Assembly (NCBI GenBank): GCA_964562985.1 | Contig: CAZLWE010000081.1 | Span: forward strand, 1 to 12,987 | Source: SHLQ01 sp964562985 | GTDB lineage: Bacteria > Actinomycetota > Acidimicrobiia > Acidimicrobiales > SHLQ01 | Reading direction: 5' to 3' | Length of the DNA: 12,987 bases | Part shown: piece by piece, positions 5,502 through 11,408 of the stretch | Layout: the number at the start of each line of letters is the position of its first letter | How positions within the stretch are numbered: the stretch's first letter is position 1 | The notes under the pieces: model-generated | Seen by the model: the letters and a program-made list of their open reading frames with translations, nothing else | The model's database searches: none | Told to the model about the DNA's origin: nothing | Position numbers and translations under genes: made by a program

Positions 5502-6146
5502 ATGCGTTTTGGCCGAGTACGAAAGATCGGTGCAGTTGCGGTGTTGAGCTTGGTGGGATCAATTATCGCCGTCACGTCAACACCGGTTGGCGCCCAAGGA
5601 ATCGTCTGCAACGGGTTGCCCGTTGATGTGATCATGGAGCCTGGAGTTCCATTCGTTGGAACGTCAGCTGACGAGGTGATCCTCGGAACAGAGGGGCCTG
5701 ACGTGATCACCGGACGGGGCGGAAACGACACCATCTGCGGCCTCGGCGGCGCCGACGTGATCGAAGGAAACTTCGGCAACGACTGGATCAATGGCGGAGG
5801 TGGCGCCGACGAAATCCGCGGCGGTGCCGGCCACGACACCATCCAGGGTGCTGATGGCAACGACACCGCGTTTGGTGGCTTAGGTCGAGACAACATGGAC
5901 GGCGGCGCTGGAGATGACTTCATGCGCGGAAACGCCTGGGACGACATGCTCAACGGCGGTGCCGGCGACGATGACCTCCACGGCGGCAAGGGCGACGACA
6001 CCATCGGCGGTGGCGAAGGAATAGATTTCCTCCGGGGTGGAGCCAGCGAACGTGACACCTGCTTCGATCCCAACGCCGGTACGTTCGGCCGAGCGTGCGA
6101 GATCCATAGCGTTAACGTCAATAACCGTCCAGCGGTCAACAGCTAG
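5502..6146 (+). CDS. Secreted RTX-type calcium-binding repeat protein
   Basis: The 214-residue product has a Sec signal peptide (basic n-region, hydrophobic core to about residue 28, cleavage likely after VGA at 31). An N-terminal stretch of about 30 residues with one Cys (C36) leads into 13 uninterrupted nonapeptides of the GGxGxDxUx hemolysin-type (residues 62-178), the fold that forms a calcium-binding parallel beta roll. A short C-terminal part contains C187 and C199, which may close the end of the roll. No enzymatic domain and no type I secretion partner is visible; export by Sec fits the signal peptide. The role is unknown, and surface or adhesive functions are common guesses for such proteins. 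The start has a strong Shine-Dalgarno, AGGAG, 7 nt upstream, buried in a perfect inverted repeat. It follows the LAXTG protein gene by 70 bp. Confidence 0.85.
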   Translation: MRFGRVRKIGAVAVLSLVGSIIAVTSTPVGAQGIVCNGLPVDVIMEPGVPFVGTSADEVILGTEGPDVITGRGGNDTICGLGGADVIEGNFGNDWINGGGGADEIRGGAGHDTIQGADGNDTAFGGLGRDNMDGGAGDDFMRGNAWDDMLNGGAGDDDLHGGKGDDTIGGGEGIDFLRGGASERDTCFDPNAGTFGRACEIHSVNVNNRPAVNS

Positions 6147-6188
6147 GTCGTATTCTCCGAACCTGTATTGAGCATCCGAGCCCTACCG

Positions 6189-6206
6189 CACCGACGAAAG
6201 TCGGTG
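6189..6206 (+). terminator. Stem-loop with GAAA tetraloop after the RTX gene
   Basis: CACCGAC (6189-6195), GAAA, GTCGGTG (6200-6206): seven perfect pairs closed by a GNRA tetraloop. Flanking CGAGCCC (6177-6183) can pair imperfectly with GGGTTTCG (6218-6225). If the LRR gene starts leaderless near 6244, this structure belongs to the 3' end of the RTX transcript. No U-tract follows. Confidence 0.5.
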
Positions 6207-6231
6207 TCCGTCTCACTGGGTTTCGTTCGCC

Positions 6232-6237
6232 TACTGT
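6232..6237 (+). promoter_or_regulatory. -10 element, leaderless start of the LRR gene
   Basis: TACTGT ends exactly 6 nt before ATG 6244, and no Shine-Dalgarno precedes that ATG. No convincing -35 is seen. Confidence 0.45.
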
Positions 6238-6243
6238 CAGGGC

Positions 6244-6957
6244 ATGTCGAGATTGCGGCTTGCCCTTATGGCCTTCTTTGTGATCGTTGTTGCGGGTTGT
6301 GGCGGTGATGTTGCATCTGTTTCAGACGGGGACGACGCAACCCTCATCGGGATTGTCGAAACGCGACCAGACTGGGCGATAGCCCTGAACTCCGAAGTCA
6401 GCACTGATCCCTGCGATTGGGTAGGGATTACATGCAGCAACGACACGATCACCGGAATCGACCTCGCTGAGGATCAGCTGACCGGTGAGATCCCACCCGA
6501 GCTCGCAGACCTCACGAACCTCATAACCCTCGACCTCTCTCAGAATCAGCTGACCGGTGAGATACCGCCAGAACTTGCAAACCTCATCAACCTCGAGAAC
6601 CTTGCCCTCTACTCAAATCAGTTGACCGGTGAGATACCGCCAGAACTCGGAACCCTCACAAACCTCACGCGCCTCGACCTCGTCACTAACCAGCTCACCG
6701 GTGAGATCCCGCCCGAACTCGGGAACCTCACAAACCTCACGGGCCTCTACCTCTGGTCAAATCAGTTGACCGGTGAGATCCCACCCGAGCTCGGAAATCT
6801 CACAAACCTCACAGACCTGTTCCTCGGTGCAAATCAGCTGACCGGTGAGATCCCACCAGAACTCGGGAACCTCACAAATCTCGAACGTTTCATGATCAGC
6901 GATACTCAGCTGACCGGTGAGATCCCACCAGAGCTCGAAGGCGTTACAGAGCGCTAA
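6244..6957 (+). CDS. Plant-type leucine-rich repeat lipoprotein
   Basis: The 237-residue product has a lipoprotein signal (lipobox VVAGC, Cys 19), a short Asp-rich linker, then an N-terminal cap like plant LRR receptor caps: DWAIALN followed by CDWVGITC, with C57 and C64 placed to form the cap disulfide. Seven 24-residue repeats follow (69-236), each carrying QLTGEIPPEL and usually L-x-x-L-x-L before it. This is the plant-specific LRR class, whose repeats stack into a solenoid used for protein or ligand recognition. The gene stops one residue after the last repeat, without a C-terminal cap, so the solenoid ends bare. Codon use includes several ATA and ACA codons and looks less GC-biased than the glnD neighbourhood, which may reflect transfer. 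It faces the nucleotidyltransferase gene across only 9 bp. Role unknown; membrane-anchored recognition or adhesion is an inference. Confidence 0.88.
   Translation: MSRLRLALMAFFVIVVAGCGGDVASVSDGDDATLIGIVETRPDWAIALNSEVSTDPCDWVGITCSNDTITGIDLAEDQLTGEIPPELADLTNLITLDLSQNQLTGEIPPELANLINLENLALYSNQLTGEIPPELGTLTNLTRLDLVTNQLTGEIPPELGNLTNLTGLYLWSNQLTGEIPPELGNLTNLTDLFLGANQLTGEIPPELGNLTNLERFMISDTQLTGEIPPELEGVTER
6448..6951 (+). repeat. Seven 72-bp tandem repeats coding for the LRRs
   Basis: The repeat core starting CAG recurs at 6475, 6547, 6619, 6691, 6763, 6835 and 6907, exactly 72 bp apart. The bases ACCGGTGAG are identical in all seven. Variation inside the QLTGEIPPEL segment is entirely synonymous. 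Confidence 0.95.
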
Positions 6958-6966
6958 CGCCGTTCG

Positions 6967-7473
6967 TCAGTCACGCTCCAAGTTGTCGATCTCCTCTTGG
7001 AGGGCATGAAGAATTGGAAGCGTTGCGTGGTCCTTCGGGCGGTCGGCGGCTTCTTTCGACGCAATGATGTCGCTCAGCGCAGCGACAGAGATGTGAAGCC
7101 CTCCAACCTCGAAGGTAACCGCTCGTTGGCGGACCCCTTGGTAGCCATCGAGCCCTGATGGAGTAAAGGTCAGATCGAGATCGCCGCATCTCGTGGTCAG
7201 GTTGAGCATCGCCATCGAGGCAATCAGTGAAGGGTGCGGTTCGAACGCGACTCCCTCGGGGTTTCCGTCGACCCGAAGACGCGCCTCTAGCTCACCGAGC
7301 GCCACTCCAAGACGTTCGATGTTGTGAGCGTCGTTATCGGGGAGGATGTCGGCGTCGTTCGTCATCGCCGTCGAGCCGTGAAGCACGGCCGCAAGCCCGC
7401 CGATGAGCACGTAGTCGACTCCGTGCTCATCGAGAACGGTAAACAGGCACTGCGGGTCGAGCGCGGCGGGCAT
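6967..7473 (-). CDS. Nucleotidyltransferase-fold protein, candidate toxin
   Basis: The 168-residue product has the minimal nucleotidyltransferase fold seen in AbiEii-like and DUF6036-like proteins: DYVLIGGLAAVLHGS (residues 20-34), the DxD metal site at D40/D42 (NDADI), a third acidic pair at D98/D100 (GDLDLTFTPSG) and the C-terminal SKEAADRPKDHATL segment with K140, R145 and D148, typical of this group. Such proteins transfer nucleotides to RNA or protein targets, and several are toxins of toxin-antitoxin pairs. ATG 7473 directly follows the TAG of the upstream HTH gene with no gap, which indicates translational coupling and a shared promoter. I infer a toxin-antitoxin role from this pairing; a housekeeping nucleotidyltransferase is possible. 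The 3' end faces the LRR gene. Confidence 0.75.
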   Translation of the reverse strand: MPAALDPQCLFTVLDEHGVDYVLIGGLAAVLHGSTAMTNDADILPDNDAHNIERLGVALGELEARLRVDGNPEGVAFEPHPSLIASMAMLNLTTRCGDLDLTFTPSGLDGYQGVRQRAVTFEVGGLHISVAALSDIIASKEAADRPKDHATLPILHALQEEIDNLERD

Positions 7474-7785
7474 CTAGCCGACCCTGCGAGCGGAGGTCAC
7501 GAATGCGCTGACGTTGGTGACCGAGGCCAATCGCTCGTCGGGTGTCATGGCGAGCTGCTGTCGAATCTGGGCCCGGTCGACATTGTCGAGTTCGCTGGTA
7601 AGCACGAGCCGTCGACCGCATTGGCGAAGGATGGATTCGAGCGTGCAAATCCGAGGTTCGTCATGGCCGCGTTCCCACCGGGAAATAGCCGACTGTGTGG
7701 TCGACAACTTCTCCGCGAGCGCAGCCTGGGACAGTCCGCTCGCTTCTCGGGCGGCTCGAATCATCGAAGCAACATTCACGGACAT
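7474..7785 (-). CDS. Xre-family HTH regulator, candidate antitoxin
   Basis: The 103-residue product has a Cro/C1-type helix-turn-helix at residues 8-62 (IRAAREASGLSQAALAEKL, then TTQSAISRWERG), with the usual hydrophobic positions intact. The tail (70-103) contains MTPDERLASV, which resembles the C-terminal extension of HTH proteins paired with nucleotidyltransferases and could contact the partner. It is the first gene of a two-gene unit whose second gene starts at the next base. A -10 box (TATACT) ends 7 nt before ATG 7785 and overlaps one of three copies of an ATATAGC-like half-site, so the protein probably represses its own promoter. No Shine-Dalgarno is present, which fits a leaderless start. 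Confidence 0.82.
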   Translation of the reverse strand: MSVNVASMIRAAREASGLSQAALAEKLSTTQSAISRWERGHDEPRICTLESILRQCGRRLVLTSELDNVDRAQIRQQLAMTPDERLASVTNVSAFVTSARRVG

Positions 7786-7792
7786 AGCAGGA

Positions 7793-7798
7793 AGTATA
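7793..7798 (-). promoter_or_regulatory. -10 element of the Xre/nucleotidyltransferase unit
   Basis: TATACT on the minus strand (five of six to TATAAT) ends 7 nt before ATG 7785. It overlaps the half-site GTATAGC (7794-7800 on the plus strand). Confidence 0.5.
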
Positions 7799-7816
7799 GC
7801 GGATCACACATAGTAA

Positions 7817-7836
7817 ATATAGCGATAAGGCTATAT
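7817..7836. promoter_or_regulatory. Palindromic operator upstream of the Xre gene
   Basis: ATATAGC (7817-7823), spacer GATAAG, GCTATAT (7830-7836): a perfect 7-bp inverted repeat. A third half-site, GTATAGC, lies at 7794-7800, 23 bp from the first and on the -10 box. The stretch is much richer in A/T than its surroundings. This is the layout of an autoregulated HTH operator. Confidence 0.55.
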
Positions 7837-7867
7837 CTCTCAAAACATGTACAAAGAGCGCATGCTC

Positions 7868-7900
7868 ATCGCCGCCGTTCGCTTCGGTCACTAACCGAGT
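7868..7900 (+). repeat. Dispersed two-box repeat, copy C
   Basis: ATCGCCGCCGT (7868-7878), 12-nt spacer, CTAACCGAGT (7891-7900): the same boxes and spacing as the minus-strand copy at 1174-1206. It is followed by TGCTCGCTGCGCTC, which resembles the TCCTCGCTCCGCTC after the same box in the 67-bp units. Confidence 0.65.
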
Positions 7901-7971
7901 TGCTCGCTGCGCTCACAACGTCGCCTTTGTGGGAGCTCCTGGGGAGAGCGAAGCTCGCGTAGCGAACAACT
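7898..7971. repeat. Long imperfect inverted repeat with nested hairpins
   Basis: The arm AGTTGCTCGCTGCGC (7898-7912) pairs with GCGTAGCGAACAACT (7957-7971) at 13 Watson-Crick and one G-U position out of 15. Inside the 44-nt loop are CACAA/TTGTG (7914-7918 with 7927-7931) and the palindrome GGAGCTCC (7932-7939). It lies between the Xre promoter and tRNA-Lys. No gene is seen between 7837 and 8012. Confidence 0.55.
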
Positions 7972-7984
7972 TGGCTTTCGCGGG

Positions 7985-8004
7985 TGTCGCCCCGTAGGGC
8001 GACA
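7985..8004 (-). terminator. Stem-loop after tRNA-Lys
   Basis: On the minus strand TGTCGCCC, loop TACG, GGGCGACA form eight perfect pairs closed by a UNCG-type tetraloop. It begins 8 nt after the tRNA 3' end. No U-tract is present, so it may act as terminator or as a processing boundary. Confidence 0.6.
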
Positions 8005-8012
8005 TGTTTCAG

Positions 8013-8085
8013 TAGGTCGCCCGGGGCTCGAACCCGGCACCTTGGGATTAAAAGTCCCCTGCTCTACCCGATGAGCTAGCGACCC
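8013..8085 (-). tRNA. tRNA-Lys (anticodon TTT)
   Basis: The minus strand folds into a 73-nt cloverleaf: acceptor GGGTCGC with GCGACCT (a G-U pair at 1-72), D-arm GCTC/GAGC, anticodon loop CTTTTAA with anticodon TTT, five-base variable loop, T-arm CCGGG/CCCGG with loop TTCGAGC, and discriminator A73. The 3' CCA is not encoded. The top pair of the anticodon stem (27-43) is a G-A mismatch; the other four pairs are intact. A -10-like TACATT ends 13 nt before the 5' end. Confidence 0.96.
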
Positions 8086-8139
8086 GAAACGCTCCACAAA
8101 TGTACAGCGGTTTGCGCGGTGTGCGCCTCGCGGGCTGGT

Positions 8140-8631
8140 TCACCACCAGTTTGAGCCGGGGCTGCCTTTGAACGGCCCGACGACTCGGGAGGTGATCCAG
8201 CCTCCGTAGAAGCTACCCTCGTTCGGTTCCACCCGCTCGCCGTCGACGGCGCAGTCGACCTTTTGGGCGTAGAACGCCAGGTACCCGGTGATGGCTCCAA
8301 AGGCTGGATTTGGGGATTCGTAGGTCCAGGCAACTTGTTCGATTCGGCCGTCGTCACTCAGGAGGTCGAAGTAGGTGGCATCGCCTTTCCACTCGCAGAA
8401 ACTGCGTCCTATGCAAGGCTCGAGCATAGACACGTCCACGTGGTCTCGTGGAATGTAGAAGGCGGGCGGCTGCGAGGTTTCAAGTACGCGGATCGCCGAT
8501 GTTGTTCGCACGATCTCATGGTCGCCGAAAGCCACGGTGATAAGCGCGTCGGTCGGGTCGGTCACCGGTGGACGCGGATAGTCCCAAACGGACTCCTGAC
8601 CCTCCTGTGGCTCGAGACGCTGCGGTTGCAT
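8140..8631 (-). CDS. DUF427 domain protein
   Basis: From ATG 8631 the 163-residue product matches DUF427 almost end to end: ESVWDYPRPP near the start, then RVLETSQPPAFYIPRDHV, FCEWKGDATYFDL, AWTYESPNPAFGAI, AFYAQKVDCAVDGERV, and the terminal GSFYGGWITSRVVGPFKG. DUF427 is a small, mostly beta fold common in actinobacteria and fungi, without an established reaction. It has no signal peptide, so it is cytoplasmic. An upstream in-frame ATG at 8763 would add 44 residues lying inside the divergent gene and outside the domain, so it was not used. CAAGCT ends 6 nt before ATG 8631, and the intergenic space to the divergent gene is only 20 bp. Confidence 0.9.
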   Translation of the reverse strand: MQPQRLEPQEGQESVWDYPRPPVTDPTDALITVAFGDHEIVRTTSAIRVLETSQPPAFYIPRDHVDVSMLEPCIGRSFCEWKGDATYFDLLSDDGRIEQVAWTYESPNPAFGAITGYLAFYAQKVDCAVDGERVEPNEGSFYGGWITSRVVGPFKGSPGSNWW

Positions 8632-8636
8632 GGCTG

Positions 8637-8643
8637 TAGCTTG
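8637..8643. promoter_or_regulatory. Overlapping divergent -10-like boxes
   Basis: On the plus strand TAGCTT (8637-8642) ends 9 nt before ATG 8652. On the minus strand CAAGCT (8643-8638) ends 6 nt before ATG 8631. The two boxes overlap, so the promoters would compete. No -35 elements are clear. Confidence 0.3.
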
Positions 8644-8651
8644 GACGGGTA

Positions 8652-9131
8652 ATGGCACATTCGTCGAATCCTCCGGGCAACAAGTCGCATTTGCCCGCCA
8701 CCAGTGACGAACAGGCCTATATCGCCTACGGAGAACAGTTGCGTCAAGCAGTATCGGTTGCACTGCGACCCTGGCTTGTCGTTCAACTTCGCGAACGCTT
8801 CTCGATCGAGGCGGACCAGGTGGACGATGTTCTCGACGCGATCGTCGCCGACGCGGACGACCGCCTGCACGAACTGGTGCACGCCGATGTCGACGTGCCT
8901 TTGAGCGGACCGCTCGAACGGATCCGACGGGCAGTCGAAAAGCTAAACCCTCGACTCACTGCACTCGGAGTAACCCCACCCGCTCGGGACCCCTTCGATG
9001 TGCGTATTCGGCCCAACGACCTGTTTGCGCTCGGCCCGGCAAGCTTCTCTGATCTCGGCGATGATGTCCACCAGGCCGGGATTACCTGGGGAGCAGCGAA
9101 GGCCTACCTCCACCAGTCGAGACGAAAGTAG
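8652..9131 (+). CDS. Unknown protein upstream of glnD
   Basis: The 159-residue product is soluble, with no signal peptide or membrane span. The first 20 residues look disordered. Residues 21-95 are predicted helical and acidic (QLRQAVSVALRPWLVVQL, DDVLDAIVADADDRLHELV, LERIRRAVEKLNPRL). After a Pro-rich hinge, the part from about 110 has DPFDVRIRPNDLFALGPASFSDLGDD. I recognise no family. Its stop codon (9129-9131) lies 9 nt before ATG 9141 of glnD, and its TAG forms the first three bases of the -10-like box of glnD. Close linkage suggests co-transcription with glnD, but a role in nitrogen control is only inferred. Confidence 0.75.
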   Translation: MAHSSNPPGNKSHLPATSDEQAYIAYGEQLRQAVSVALRPWLVVQLRERFSIEADQVDDVLDAIVADADDRLHELVHADVDVPLSGPLERIRRAVEKLNPRLTALGVTPPARDPFDVRIRPNDLFALGPASFSDLGDDVHQAGITWGAAKAYLHQSRRK

Positions 9132-9134
9132 CGT
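9129..9134 (+). promoter_or_regulatory. -10-like box overlapping the stop codon before glnD
   Basis: TAGCGT (its first three bases are the stop codon of the upstream gene) ends 6 nt before ATG 9141. This is the same spacing as the leaderless starts at 492, 2863, 2987 and 6244, and it favours ATG 9141 over GTG 9135. No -35 was found. Confidence 0.35.
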
Positions 9135-9140
9135 GTGAGC

Positions 9141-11405
9141 ATGACACCAGAACGCGTCGCCCTCATCGAACGCTCAGACGTCCGCGGGTCAGCGTTCACC
9201 GACGCCTACACCGATTTGCTCGACGGCTGGCTTCAAGAGATCGCCATCTCCTCTGAGCTTTCGAGCGGCGTCGCCATAGCCGCCGTGGGCGGCTATGGCC
9301 GTCGCGAGATGGCCCCTGAGAGCGACATCGACATCATTCTCATCCACGCCGACGACGTTGATGTAGCGTCGATCGCGGATCGGCTGTGGTACCCGATTTG
9401 GGATGCCGGCCTGAAGCTAGGTCACCGGGTCGACACCATCGACGGATTGCTCAAGAGCGCTAGCCACGATCTCGACACCGCAACTGCGCTTTTGGATGTA
9501 CGTCACCTGGCGGGGGAGGAGTCGATCTCGCTTGAACTTGCTGTGCAGGCTGCTGCCCAGTGGAGCGCCGGAGGGTCGGACAATGCGGGTCGTTTGGCGG
9601 AGCGTCGCAGCGACCGGCACGAACAAAACGGTGAGGTGGCCTTTGAGCTCGGGCCAGACCTCAAGAACGGTCGCGGCGGGCTACGAGATGTGCAGTCGCT
9701 CCGATGGGCGGCAGCATCGGGAGTCATCTCTGAAGATGCCGTCACGATGCTCGATGAAGCCCGCGAGGTCATCCTGGCGGCCCGAGTAGAGCTACATCGC
9801 TTGACCGGTCGCTCTGGCGATCGACTAGTGCTCGACTATCAAGACGAGGTCGCTGCGGCTCTCGACTACAAAGATGCAGATGCGTTGATGGCCGATGTCG
9901 CGGGGGCCGCGCGCACGATCGCATGGAACGCCGATGCTGCATGGTTCTTCATCGAGCATTCGATCGAGCCGCGACGTCGATCCAGCGACGCCGAGCACCT
10001 CGAACATGGGATCGAGATAGACGGTGGGTTGTTGTGGCTCGCCGATCACTATCCCCGAGACCCGATGATGCTGTTCCATGTCGCGAAGGCGGCCACGAGT
10101 CGGCATTGCTTCATCGATAACGTCGCGCTCGGTCAACTCTGCGAGCTTGCGACCGACCTTCCGGATCCGTGGACCGAAGAAATGCGAGATGCGTTCACTG
10201 ACGTTCTTCGGATGGGGCGTGCAGCTATCCCGGTGATCGAGGCCTACGCCCAGGTCGGGTTGATGACGGCGCTCATGCCGCAATGGGAGCCGTGCCGCAG
10301 TCGTCCGCAGCGAAACGCATACCACCGCTTCACGGTCGACCGGCATCTGCTCGAAGCAGCCGCTGAGGCATCGGCCTTTGCCGACAAAGTTGATCGGCCC
10401 GACCTCCTCGTTCTCGGCGCGCTCCTTCATGACATCGGCAAGGGCTACCCGGGAGACCACACCGACGTCGGCGTTGAACTCATCGCAGACATCGCCCCGC
10501 ACATGGGCTTCGACTCCACCGACACCGAGCTGTTGGTCGACATGTGCCGCTACCACCTGCTGTTGCCCGACGTCGCCACGCGCCGAGATCTCGACGACGA
10601 TGGCACGATCTTCGCGGTTGCGGGCACTGTCGGAAACGTGCGCCTACTGGAGTTGCTCGGGTATCTCACCGAGGCTGATTCGATCGCCACGGGACCATCG
10701 GCATGGAACGCCTCGAAGGCCGAGCTCGTACGTACGCTCGTGTCTCGTGTGGGATTCGTGCTCGAAGGCGGCGAGGCCTCTGATGTCGTTGGTGCAGGTT
10801 TCCCCGGACCTCGCGAGCGAGCGTTCCTGGATAGCGACGAGTTTGTGGTCGAGATCGAAGGCCCCGTCATTACGGTCGTGCAGTCCGACGCCGCTGGCGC
10901 CTTCAGTCGAGTCGCCGGTGTCCTGACCCTGAACGGCCTCGACATCACGTCGGCTTCAGCACACACCGAGAACGGGCGGGCGCTCTCGCAGTTCACAGTC
11001 CATCACAGCGACTTCGATCATCGGCGGCTCCGTATACAGATGCTCGATGGTGTCGCAGGCCGAATCGCCCTTGAGGCGCGGGTCACCGAACGAAGAAATA
11101 CCTACGCCCGAACCTTCAAGCGGTCTTCGGCTGCACCGATCGAACCGTCGGTGTCGTTCGACAATATGAGTTCGGAGACGGCCACCGTCGTCGAGGTGAA
11201 CTGCCGAGATCAAATCGGTGTGCTCTATCGAATTGCTCGAGCGCTTTCGGAAATGCAGGTGGGTATCTCAACCGCTCGTATTCAGACACTTGGTGACCGC
11301 GTAATCGATGCCTTCTATGTCATGGCAAACAACGAGAAGATCATCGATCCTGAGCATCAGGATGAAGTCGAGCGCGCAGTCTTGTACGCGATCGCCAGGA
11401 AGTAG
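9141..11405 (+). CDS. glnD: [Protein-PII] uridylyltransferase/uridylyl-removing enzyme GlnD
   Basis: Bifunctional sensor of glutamine that adds nucleotides to PII signalling protein when nitrogen is short and removes them when it is plentiful (uridylylation in enterics, adenylylation in some actinobacteria). Counting from GTG 9135 (756 residues), the order is: nucleotidyltransferase with GGYGRREMAPESDIDI and catalytic D64/D66; the GlnD-specific GPDLKNGRGGLRDVQ (173-187); an HD phosphohydrolase domain with YHRFTVDRHLL, LLHDIGKGYPGDH (H432, D433) and the late acidic ADS near 515; ACT domain 1 (about 578-640, AGAFSRVAGVLTLNGLDI); and ACT domain 2 (about 683-755, DQIGVLYRIARALSEMQVGI). It is shorter than the 890-residue E. 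coli enzyme. All catalytic motifs are intact. GTG 9135 is an alternative start two codons earlier. PII and ammonium transporter genes are not in the window. Confidence 0.96.
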   Translation: MTPERVALIERSDVRGSAFTDAYTDLLDGWLQEIAISSELSSGVAIAAVGGYGRREMAPESDIDIILIHADDVDVASIADRLWYPIWDAGLKLGHRVDTIDGLLKSASHDLDTATALLDVRHLAGEESISLELAVQAAAQWSAGGSDNAGRLAERRSDRHEQNGEVAFELGPDLKNGRGGLRDVQSLRWAAASGVISEDAVTMLDEAREVILAARVELHRLTGRSGDRLVLDYQDEVAAALDYKDADALMADVAGAARTIAWNADAAWFFIEHSIEPRRRSSDAEHLEHGIEIDGGLLWLADHYPRDPMMLFHVAKAATSRHCFIDNVALGQLCELATDLPDPWTEEMRDAFTDVLRMGRAAIPVIEAYAQVGLMTALMPQWEPCRSRPQRNAYHRFTVDRHLLEAAAEASAFADKVDRPDLLVLGALLHDIGKGYPGDHTDVGVELIADIAPHMGFDSTDTELLVDMCRYHLLLPDVATRRDLDDDGTIFAVAGTVGNVRLLELLGYLTEADSIATGPSAWNASKAELVRTLVSRVGFVLEGGEASDVVGAGFPGPRERAFLDSDEFVVEIEGPVITVVQSDAAGAFSRVAGVLTLNGLDITSASAHTENGRALSQFTVHHSDFDHRRLRIQMLDGVAGRIALEARVTERRNTYARTFKRSSAAPIEPSVSFDNMSSETATVVEVNCRDQIGVLYRIARALSEMQVGISTARIQTLGDRVIDAFYVMANNEKIIDPEHQDEVERAVLYAIARK

Positions 11406-11408
11406 AAT
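11403..11408 (+). promoter_or_regulatory. -10-like box overlapping the glnD stop codon
   Basis: TAGAAT (five of six to TATAAT) begins with the TAG of glnD and ends 9 nt before ATG 11418. TTGTAC at 11382-11387 is a possible -35, but the 15-nt spacer is short. An internal promoter here would allow the two downstream genes to be expressed without glnD. Confidence 0.4.

Noticed and set aside
6959..6972. A further copy of the dispersed repeat at the end of the nucleotidyltransferase gene
   Set aside because: It shares 14 bases with 1940-1953 next to the gap, but the second box is absent and part of it is coding, so chance cannot be excluded.
7324..7962. 212-residue plus-strand frame antisense to the Xre/nucleotidyltransferase pair
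   Set aside because: The minus-strand frames carry clear HTH and DxD motifs; this frame has no recognisable domain and runs through the operator and repeat.
7898..7971. Integron attC site
   Set aside because: The inverted repeat has a suitable size, but the outer core sites RYYYAAC and GTTRRRY are not found at the proper ends, and there is no integrase or cassette array.
8013..8085. tRNA-Lys as the attachment site of an integrated element carrying the Xre/nucleotidyltransferase pair
   Set aside because: No second copy of the tRNA 3' end and no integrase gene are present in the window.
7891..8097. 68-residue open reading frame on the minus strand covering tRNA-Lys
   Set aside because: Its translation across the tRNA is a well-known spurious peptide arising from translated tRNA; the cloverleaf explains the sequence.
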